Shown in pieces: positions 1 to 5,418 of a stretch of DNA of 5,816 bases. Origin of the DNA: JAGWBG01 sp034421095 (GTDB lineage: Bacteria; Chloroflexota; Dehalococcoidia; Lucifugimonadales; JAGWBF01); assembly GCA_034421095.1 (NCBI GenBank), contig DAOUKR010000029.1:1-5816 (forward strand). Direction: 5' to 3'. Numbering within the stretch: the stretch's first letter is position 1; the number at the start of each line of letters is the position of its first letter. A program made the translations under genes and the position numbers. Under the pieces are notes generated by a model, which was not told the origin of the DNA, did no database searches, and saw nothing but the letters and a program-made list of their open reading frames with translations.

Positions 1-174
1 GGGCTGGGATGAGGGGTATCACCCTCACCCCGTATCAAGTACGGGGCAGGCTCTCAATCCTTCCTGCCCGCCGAGGCGGGTCCCATCGAGGGAGAGGAGG
101 CTTGGGACGCCACTTTAGAGATGCCCTCTTAGACCGGGGTTGAAAAAGGATTCACAAGGAGGATGAGTGAGGCC
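1..174. other. Non-coding region with nested GC-rich palindromes
   Basis: I see no credible gene here. The left part is packed with short perfect inverted repeats. TGAGGG/CCCTCA pairs at 10-15 with 22-27, CCCCGTA/TACGGGG at 28-34 with 40-46, GGGCAGG/CCTGCCC at 44-50 with 63-69, CCCGCC/GGCGGG at 67-72 with 75-80, and TCCC/GGGA at 81-84 with 90-93. The 44-69 pairing shares bases with both the 28-46 and the 67-80 pairings, so they exclude one another. None is followed by a run of T on the + strand, so none looks like a standard intrinsic terminator. I found no convincing -35/-10 pair for the gene at 175. The region could be a dispersed intergenic palindromic repeat or a structured leader; one copy cannot decide. 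Confidence 0.6.
156..162 (+). promoter_or_regulatory. Ribosome binding site AAGGAGG for the MBL-fold gene
   Basis: A perfect AAGGAGG abuts an ATG at 163 with no spacer, which is too close for initiation there. The next in-frame ATG, at 175, lies 12 nt downstream. That is slightly long but workable, so this site argues for starting the protein at 175. Confidence 0.75.
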
Positions 175-1026
175 ATGACAGACCGGGTTTCTATCGGCAA
201 CGTGGAGGCGCTGGCCTTTATTGACATGGTCCCGCCCCCTTATGACCCCACGGAGTTCTTTCCCAACGTACCACTGGAAGCCTGGGAGCCTTACAAGTCG
301 GACCATCTGGAGAACGGGCGTCTTCAGCTTTACTACGGATGCTTCGCACTTCGCTCCCAGGGCCGGGTGGTGCTGGTAGACACCGGCATGGGGCCGGGGC
401 CGCACCCGACCAGGGGCAACCAGCGCGGCGACCTGCTGAACAAGCTCAGGCTCCAGGGCATCAACCCTGAGGATGTGAGCATCGTCGTCCACACCCACTT
501 GCACCACGACCACGTAGGTTGGAACCTGACCTATGATGGTGGAAAGGCCGAAGCGACTTTCCCCAATGCCAGATACCTGGTCCCCAGGGCCGACTGGGAG
601 CATTTCACCGTCCCCTCTGTGCTTGAGACCGCCCCTTACGTGAGAGACAGCGTTGTGCCACTTGAGGGGCTTGGGGTTATGGACCTGATTGAGGGAGAAC
701 ACACCATCACGCCGGAGATTAGCACCGTGCCAACCCCGGGCCATACGCCGGGCCACGTCAACGTGATCATTAGTTCCCAGGGACAGATGGGCGCCGTGGT
801 TGGCGACGTGCTTCACAGCAAGGTCCAGATACAGGAGCCCGGATGGTGCTCCAGGGCAGACCTGGACGTGGCCCTGGGCCTGAGGAGTCGAGAGGCCATG
901 CTGGAGCGGTTCGAGCGTGAGGGTTTCGTCGTGGCTGCTGGTCACTTCAAGCCGGAGGAGCATTTTGGCAGAGTGATTGTGGTGCAGGGCAGACGCTATT
1001 GGCAGGGGTTACAGGGCCTCACCTGA
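175..1026 (+). CDS. MBL-fold metallo-hydrolase
   Basis: This encodes a 283-residue zinc-dependent hydrolase of the metallo-beta-lactamase superfamily (COG0491-like), close to the usual length for single-domain members. In numbering from ATG 175, an LVDTG strand comes at about 67-71 and the HxHxDH motif (HLHHDHVGWN) at 108-117. Next come TPGHTPGH with the ligand His at 194, VVGD with the bridging Asp at 211, and AAGH with the last His at 257. Together these give a complete two-metal site. No signal peptide is visible, so it is probably cytoplasmic. The motif order matches lactonase-like and glyoxalase-II-like relatives, but the substrate cannot be read from the sequence. An ATG at 163 would add four residues but touches the SD. 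The 3' end overlaps the convergent lipoprotein gene by 8 bp. The family is secure; the function within it is not. Confidence 0.93.
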   Translation: MTDRVSIGNVEALAFIDMVPPPYDPTEFFPNVPLEAWEPYKSDHLENGRLQLYYGCFALRSQGRVVLVDTGMGPGPHPTRGNQRGDLLNKLRLQGINPEDVSIVVHTHLHHDHVGWNLTYDGGKAEATFPNARYLVPRADWEHFTVPSVLETAPYVRDSVVPLEGLGVMDLIEGEHTITPEISTVPTPGHTPGHVNVIISSQGQMGAVVGDVLHSKVQIQEPGWCSRADLDVALGLRSREAMLERFEREGFVVAAGHFKPEEHFGRVIVVQGRRYWQGLQGLT

Positions 1027-3355
1027 ACGTCCGGTCAATCACACCATCCAGGGTGCGCCCTGCCTCCTTATCCTCCAGCCGGGACGCCGCCGCTCTGAGG
1101 GTTCTCTCATAGGCCACAAGAAAGTCGTCGGAGACCGCGTTCCCATTGACGCGCTGCTCATATAGTGCCACTGCCTTCCCAATCCTGTCCTCCAGAAGCC
1201 TCTTCAGGAACCGGCCGTCCTTTTCCAGCGAGATGGGAAGCTCTGGGACGGCCTCTACCCTGTCGGCGTCGTAAGCGAAATGGGCCAGGGCTTCAATCAC
1301 CAGACCATTCTCGTCTGCCGCATCCAGGTGCTCCACCAGCAGGGCGGCAAACTCGGGGTCGGCGTGAATAAGGCGGTACACGAACCGGGCGGGGTGGAAG
1401 GTGACGGAGTCGCTGCTCTTCACTATCTCCGACGTGGTCTCTATATCGGTGGACAGCAGGCCTATCGATGCTGCCGGATGGAGACCTATGAACCGCTCCA
1501 TGGGAAAGGGCGAGCCGGCAACAACGTCGAGAGTCTCCCGCGGCGCCATCCGGCTTCTGCCTACCACTACCCGGTACATCTCATCCAGGAAAGGCTCGTC
1601 TATGCGAAAGTTGCCCGACGGGTGGGTTATCATGTCTTTGATGCCCTGGGCCAGTCCGTCGGGCGACGAGTCCGGCGTTATATTCAAGAACTCCAGGAAC
1701 CTGGCGGGGGTCAGGAGATTGTAGAGGTGAGTCGGTACGGACCTGAGCAGCCTGCCCAGTGTGAGGTCGTTCAGGGCGGCCACAACCGCTCTCGCCGTAT
1801 CGTTGTCCGAACCCCGCAAGACCTCGAAGAAAAGCCCCAACCCCTCTTTGTCATTGAAATCAACGGTATTCAGGTAGGACTCAAGCTCATCAGCGCCCCT
1901 GGACGCCTCCTGTCGGCCCCCTTCAAGAATTCTTTCCACGTGGGGGATGAACCTTTCCAGCGATTCCACGAAGACCGACGTCACTTTGATGGGTGTTCCT
2001 TCGGGCAGCCTGGCATCTGACGTGAATATCTTCCGCAGGGTGAGGTCGTCCAACGCCGGAAGGAAGTTTACCAGGAATGGCTGGATGTCAAGCTCCTGCA
2101 TGACCAGGGCAGCCTTCTCGTCGGCACCCTTGCCTGAGATGCCCCTGAGGAAATCCAGGGCTGCCGCTATATCTTGTGACCTGGGCAGATTCAGAGAAGT
2201 CACTAATTCCGGGTGTTGCCCTTGCAACGTGATTTTATCTCTCAGATACCGGCGCCAGAACGTGAAGTTCTCCTTACGCTCCGGTGTGCCCAGCACAAAG
2301 GCGCTAACCGTGTCGAAGGTCAGCACAAAATCCCGGAGGCGCTGCATTTCCTCGGCGACGAGAATATCTCTTGCTCCAGCTTCCAGTTCTGTAGGCTCAG
2401 GCCCCTTCAGGGAGGCATGACTTCGGAGGTCGAAGTGCTCGAAGCCTATATATTTGTTGGCCGTCTGCTTCTCCTGGAGCGGTAATGCCTGATACCAGAG
2501 AAAGGCTTCGTTCCAGGAGTAGAAAGGGCCGGACTGTAGAAACCGGTCCCAGTATTTCCTCAGTATGGGAGGTACCAGCGCCAGGTCTCCCGCCGTAGTG
2601 TAGACCATATCGGCCTCCAGCGTGTGAAAGAGGGGTTCAGTATTGCCGGCGGAAAGCTCAGGCAAGTTTCGCAGCCGGCTACGGAGAAGCTCGAACTGGT
2701 CCGGGGGCTGCTTCATGAACCGCAGTATATCTCTGTGGTATCTCTCCAGGCCGGGGGAGATGACTGCTCCCTCCGGCACATCCCAGGCGAGATTGGGGAA
2801 TCCGGTTACCGAAAACAACCCCCAATAGGAGTGGCTTAGCTCGTGCATGACTCCGATGGGCCGGGCCTCGCCCACTCCCGCCCAGCCTTTGTAGCCGTAA
2901 CTCCCGAAGAAGCCCGGCTCGTCCCGCATCCAACGAACGTCCAACCTCCGCAGCGCTTCGCTGCCCTCCGGGGTGATGCCGTAAAGTGACACAACGGCGT
3001 CCAACCTGTCCCTTACCCATACTTCCTCGTTGCTCAGGGCGCTATGGACTGGGGCGGGTGTGGCAACAGGTATGGGGACGGACGCGTGCGGGGGTGTGGG
3101 TGCAGGCAAATGTACAGGTGTTGCCACGATTTTGGTTGCGGTTGTAGTTACCGAGGTGGGGACTGGTGTGAGTGCGGAAGGTGCCGGGGTGGTCGGTCCG
3201 TCAAGCGGTTCGGGTGTGGCCCGCTCTGGTCCTTGGGGGCCGGCCGGAGACGGGGAGACGGGCGAGGGCGTACGGGGTCCAGAACCATCTGAGCAGGCGG
3301 ACAGGACTGCTATGAGGATGAGGCACAGTAGCAGAGGTATAGCGGGGATGTACAT
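1019..3355 (-). CDS. Putative HExxH metallopeptidase lipoprotein
   Basis: This encodes about 778 residues, and I do not recognise a named family. From ATG 3355, residues 1-20 are hydrophobic and end in LSA before Cys21, a lipobox predicting lipid anchoring outside the membrane. Residues ~22-109 form a Pro/Ser/Thr/Ala-rich linker. A folded domain follows with MHELSH (His171, His175) and Glu195 in WDVPEGA, matching the HExxH-x19-E layout of gluzincin zinc peptidases. The C-terminal ~400 residues look helical and contain a repeated ALxDLTL motif (434-440 and 527-533). An in-frame GTG at 3415 adds 20 residues with three basic ones, and it sits just after the upstream stop. I prefer ATG 3355 because AAGGG lies 7 nt upstream and the extension is less coding-like. 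Secretion is well supported; peptidase activity is inferred. It probably shares a transcript with the JAMM gene. Confidence 0.85.
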   Translation of the reverse strand: MYIPAIPLLLCLILIAVLSACSDGSGPRTPSPVSPSPAGPQGPERATPEPLDGPTTPAPSALTPVPTSVTTTATKIVATPVHLPAPTPPHASVPIPVATPAPVHSALSNEEVWVRDRLDAVVSLYGITPEGSEALRRLDVRWMRDEPGFFGSYGYKGWAGVGEARPIGVMHELSHSYWGLFSVTGFPNLAWDVPEGAVISPGLERYHRDILRFMKQPPDQFELLRSRLRNLPELSAGNTEPLFHTLEADMVYTTAGDLALVPPILRKYWDRFLQSGPFYSWNEAFLWYQALPLQEKQTANKYIGFEHFDLRSHASLKGPEPTELEAGARDILVAEEMQRLRDFVLTFDTVSAFVLGTPERKENFTFWRRYLRDKITLQGQHPELVTSLNLPRSQDIAAALDFLRGISGKGADEKAALVMQELDIQPFLVNFLPALDDLTLRKIFTSDARLPEGTPIKVTSVFVESLERFIPHVERILEGGRQEASRGADELESYLNTVDFNDKEGLGLFFEVLRGSDNDTARAVVAALNDLTLGRLLRSVPTHLYNLLTPARFLEFLNITPDSSPDGLAQGIKDMITHPSGNFRIDEPFLDEMYRVVVGRSRMAPRETLDVVAGSPFPMERFIGLHPAASIGLLSTDIETTSEIVKSSDSVTFHPARFVYRLIHADPEFAALLVEHLDAADENGLVIEALAHFAYDADRVEAVPELPISLEKDGRFLKRLLEDRIGKAVALYEQRVNGNAVSDDFLVAYERTLRAAASRLEDKEAGRTLDGVIDRTFR

Positions 3356-3362
3356 CTGCACA

Positions 3363-3367
3363 CCCTT
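3363..3367 (-). promoter_or_regulatory. Ribosome binding site (AAGGG) for the lipoprotein gene
   Basis: On the minus strand AAGGG is followed by a 7-nt spacer and ATG at 3355. This is better spaced than anything before the upstream GTG at 3415, where only a weak GGAAG lies 10 nt away. It favours the shorter protein. The caveat is that the short form lacks the basic residues usual at the start of a signal peptide. Confidence 0.5.
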
Positions 3368-3417
3368 GCCAAATAATCGGGGAGCAAGGATAACGCTCCA
3401 TCTGGAGGCTGGCACAT

Positions 3418-3816
3418 CTAGACTACTTCCAATTCTTCTTCGGAGATTGTCCCGTCCAGGATTCTGAACGCTCGCACCAGGGGATTCTCTTCGTCCATAA
3501 GGGATATAATGAGGTAATAGGCTTCGGGCCAGGCCGCCAGACGCACGTCGGTGGAGGACGGGTACGCCTCCGAGTGAGTATGAGAGTGGTAGACCGCCCT
3601 GTACTCCCAGTCGTTGTCCTCCATCTCATTCCACACCTTGATTAGCTCCTTGGAGTCCCAGCTAAAGCGATAGGGGCTGTTCTCCACGTTGGTCATACGG
3701 AAGAGCTTGCGGAACTCTCCGGTAGTCCCGGCCAGGACGCCGCAGCACTCGATGGAATCGTCCTCAAGGGCATGGGCTATCATCTCGTCATGAAGGCGTT
3801 TTTCGATTCGGACCAA
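3418..3816 (-). CDS. JAMM/M67-family metalloprotease (Mov34/MPN/PAD-1)
   Basis: This encodes a 132-residue single-domain JAMM (MPN+) zinc protease. The catalytic Glu23 lies in ECCGVLAG, and the metal site HSHTHSEAYPSSTD spans 77-90. His77, His79, Ser87 and Asp90 fit the H-S-H-x(7)-S-x2-D spacing exactly, with Thr80 where Pro is commonest. The length is typical of small bacterial M67 proteins. Characterised bacterial relatives cut after the C-terminal Gly-Gly of ubiquitin-like sulfur carriers, for example M. tuberculosis Mec acting on CysO. No such carrier or E1-like gene is visible here, so that role is inference. No signal peptide is visible, so it is probably cytoplasmic. The start is TTG, chosen because a perfect AGGAGG lies 7 nt upstream; the first internal ATG is at codon 12. 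The lipoprotein gene follows on the same strand, 62 nt on (2 nt if GTG 3415 is used), suggesting co-transcription. Confidence 0.92.
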   Translation of the reverse strand: MVRIEKRLHDEMIAHALEDDSIECCGVLAGTTGEFRKLFRMTNVENSPYRFSWDSKELIKVWNEMEDNDWEYRAVYHSHTHSEAYPSSTDVRLAAWPEAYYLIISLMDEENPLVRAFRILDGTISEEELEVV

Positions 3817-3821
3817 GGTAT

Positions 3822-3829
3822 CTCCTCCT
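3822..3829 (-). promoter_or_regulatory. Strong ribosome binding site fixing a TTG start
   Basis: AGGAGGAG on the minus strand is followed by ATACC and then TTG at 3816. The near-perfect SD at ideal spacing is the reason to accept the rare TTG start of the JAMM gene. Confidence 0.8.
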
Positions 3830-3918
3830 GCAAAGACGTGCTGGCTATAAGTTAATCGGTAGCTCTCGCTTTTGCAACCCTAGAATCCGTGTGACACCAC
3901 CGGCCCCGTCCCGCATCT

Positions 3919-3959
3919 AAACGGTGTATAGAGTATAATTCTATATGTGAACACCGTTT
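3919..3959. repeat. Imperfect inverted repeat around the promoter and start codon
   Basis: The outer arms AAACGGTGT (3919-3927) and ACACCGTTT (3951-3959) are perfect 9-bp reverse complements. The inner arms ATAGA (3928-3932) and TCTAT (3940-3944) continue the symmetry, with six unpaired bases (3945-3950) on the right. The centre, 3933-3939, holds the TATAAT box, and the proposed GTG start at 3947 lies inside the right half. A further ACACC occurs at 3894-3898. This arrangement suits a repressor operator over the promoter. It is not GC-rich and overlaps a coding start, so a terminator is unlikely. Confidence 0.6.
3934..3939 (+). promoter_or_regulatory. Consensus -10 box (TATAAT), possible leaderless promoter
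   Basis: A perfect TATAAT ends 7 nt before the GTG at 3947, so the expected transcription start falls at about 3946-3947 and the message would have essentially no 5' leader. No recognisable -35 hexamer lies 16-18 bp upstream. On the other strand the same bases read TATACT (3937-3932), a near-consensus -10 facing the JAMM gene. Transcription starts have not been measured. Confidence 0.5.
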
Positions 3960-5278
3960 TCAAGAAGCTACTGATGAAGTGCCCGACTAGACTCCCCGAG
4001 GCTGGGCCGATAGCAACGATGGCAGTCTTCCTTCTGCTCGTGTTGTTATTCCTCGTACCGTTCCACCTCATCACTTCGGCGGCCTCTGCTGCGGATGAAG
4101 ACATACGCGTGCTCTCCAGCGAAAGGGACGTCCGTTTCCCCGGAGACATAGTCCTCAGTCTGGAGGTAGAGGGCAAATCGGGGATAGTGGAAGTCAGGCT
4201 CTATTACAAGGCATCCCCATCGGGAATATGGACCTATGACTACCGTGAATTATCCCCTACGCAACACGTGGAGGCCAGCTTCAACCTGGACTTCTCGGGC
4301 GTCAGCTACCTGCCTCCCGGTACGGGGCTGGATTATTTCTACTCCATTCGGGACTCTTCGGGCAATACCCTTGAGACCAGCCTTGAGACCTTTACATACG
4401 TTGACGACAGATTCCAGTGGCAGAGCACTACCGTGGGACCGCTTACCATATTCTGGCACGACCTACCGGAGAGCCGAGTGGAGAACGTGACCCGAAGGGT
4501 CGAAAGCTCTCTGAAGGACATTGTGGAACTTTTGCAGGTGCACCTGGACGATGTACCCCTGAGGGGTGTTATCTATAACAACATGTCCGAGGCCCAGGAA
4601 GCGTTCCCGTTCCAGAGCCGGACCATCAATCGAGAGCAGGTATTTCAGGGGTTCGCCTTCCCCGAGAAGAGGGTGTTCGTTGGGGCAGGGCTGCAGGCAG
4701 ACCTCATTATCCACGAGGCGGCCCACTTGATACTGGAGGAGGCGGTCTCCTCGCCGGGGACGAGAATCCCATCATGGCTCAACGAGGGCTTTGCCAGCTA
4801 TATGGAGCCCAACGCAAGAGGGTTCGACGGGGGGTTTTACGGCGAAACCAGCCCCGACCTCATGCCCTTGAGGGGTATGGAAGCTATTCCTGGCAGACCC
4901 GAGGCCATCCGGTATTTCTATCGCAAGTCCGAAAGTGTGGTGGGCTACCTTCTGGAGACCCACGGAGTCCCCAAGTTCAGGCTCCTTCTTGAACATCTGG
5001 ACGAGCGGAAGAGTGTGGACCAGGCCCTCAACGCCTCCTACGGCTTTGGCATTGACGACCTGGATAGGCGATGGTCATCTACCGTTGTTCGGAGCGAGAG
5101 CGGCGATGAGGGAGGTGGCAGTTCACCCTTTTACTATCTCGACATATTCCTTCTAGTCGCCGTTGCCCTGGTGGCGGGGGTAATATTTGCAGCCAGCTAC
5201 GTGGTGAGAAGGTTGAGAAGGGCAAGGGAGGAGCCGGAGGATGGCCTGACGGATGAGGAATGGGAGGGTCGGCCATAG
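3947..5278 (+). CDS. Peptidase MA-family metallopeptidase, membrane-anchored
   Basis: This encodes a 443-residue putative gluzincin zinc peptidase of the peptidase-MA type (M1/thermolysin-like). The N-terminus has a hydrophobic export segment at ~25-42 followed by SAASAA (~44-49), a likely signal-peptidase site. Residues ~52-155 look like a beta-sandwich domain. The catalytic region has HEAAH at 256-260 and Glu280 in SWLNEGFASY, giving HExxH-x19-E. A C-terminal helix at ~396-420 is followed by a basic RRLRRAR stop-transfer and an acidic tail. The predicted topology puts the catalytic domain outside, with one anchor. The substrate is unknown. The start is uncertain. GTG 3947 has no SD but sits 7 nt after TATAAT, fitting leaderless translation. 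ATG 3974 (weak AAGAAG) and ATG 4019 are alternatives that keep the export segment. The rRNA promoter begins 43 bp after the stop, with no clear terminator between. Confidence 0.9.
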   Translation: MNTVFKKLLMKCPTRLPEAGPIATMAVFLLLVLLFLVPFHLITSAASAADEDIRVLSSERDVRFPGDIVLSLEVEGKSGIVEVRLYYKASPSGIWTYDYRELSPTQHVEASFNLDFSGVSYLPPGTGLDYFYSIRDSSGNTLETSLETFTYVDDRFQWQSTTVGPLTIFWHDLPESRVENVTRRVESSLKDIVELLQVHLDDVPLRGVIYNNMSEAQEAFPFQSRTINREQVFQGFAFPEKRVFVGAGLQADLIIHEAAHLILEEAVSSPGTRIPSWLNEGFASYMEPNARGFDGGFYGETSPDLMPLRGMEAIPGRPEAIRYFYRKSESVVGYLLETHGVPKFRLLLEHLDERKSVDQALNASYGFGIDDLDRRWSSTVVRSESGDEGGGSSPFYYLDIFLLVAVALVAGVIFAASYVVRRLRRAREEPEDGLTDEEWEGRP

Positions 5279-5320
5279 CCCATCTGTGGGACCGGGGTAA
5301 GAATTGGTGGGTTGACCCTC

Positions 5321-5349
5321 TTGACACAGGCCTTGACTTTGACTATGAT
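5321..5349 (+). promoter_or_regulatory. rRNA operon promoter (TTGACA-17-TATGAT)
   Basis: TTGACA at 5321-5326 and TATGAT at 5344-5349 are separated by exactly 17 bp, an almost perfect housekeeping-sigma promoter. Transcription should start near 5356, giving a leader of roughly 63 nt before 16S. Three other TTGAC pentamers lie at 5312, 5333 and 5339, but none has a good -10 at the right distance. There is no clear A/T-rich UP element upstream. Confidence 0.8.
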
Positions 5350-5359
5350 TACATGTACG

Positions 5360-5377
5360 AAAGCTCAAGGGAGCTTT
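5360..5377 (+). promoter_or_regulatory. boxB-like hairpin in the rRNA leader
   Basis: AAAGCTC (5360-5366) and GAGCTTT (5371-5377) form a perfect 7-bp stem with an AAGG loop. It lies just upstream of boxA, the same relative order as boxB-boxA in enterobacterial rrn leaders. The T-run at 5375-5379 makes it superficially like a weak terminator, but the stem is short and the context favours antitermination or leader folding. Confidence 0.5.
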
Positions 5378-5378
5378 T

Positions 5379-5390
5379 TGCACTTTAACA
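5379..5390 (+). promoter_or_regulatory. boxA antitermination element
   Basis: TGCACTTTAACA differs by one base from the boxA core TGCTCTTTAACA of E. coli rrn leaders, where NusB/NusE load to stop premature termination. It sits about 30 nt before the predicted 16S 5' end, as expected for a short leader. Confidence 0.7.
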
Positions 5391-5418
5391 ATTGGATAGT
5401 GGAAGGAAGGTAAGGTTA

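Noticed and set aside
115..963. Long minus-strand open frame opposite the MBL gene
   Set aside because: The + strand encodes a complete, motif-bearing MBL protein. The antisense translation has no recognisable motif and no good start signal, so it is a shadow.
1280..2420. Long + strand open frames (1280-2020 and 1947-2420) opposite the lipoprotein gene
   Set aside because: They lie entirely inside a continuous 778-codon gene with lipobox and HExxH, and overlap one another. Their translations look random.
3030..3467. Gly/Val/Thr-rich + strand frame, superficially like a repetitive surface protein
   Set aside because: It is the antisense image of the Pro/Ser/Thr-rich linker and signal peptide of the lipoprotein; the low complexity comes from that linker.
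3919..3959. Inverted repeat as an intrinsic terminator
   Set aside because: The stem is AT-rich and interrupted, contains a consensus -10 box, and would have to terminate at the start of a gene.
5279..5290. CCCA/TGGG hairpin as terminator of the peptidase gene
   Set aside because: It has only four base pairs and no following T-run.
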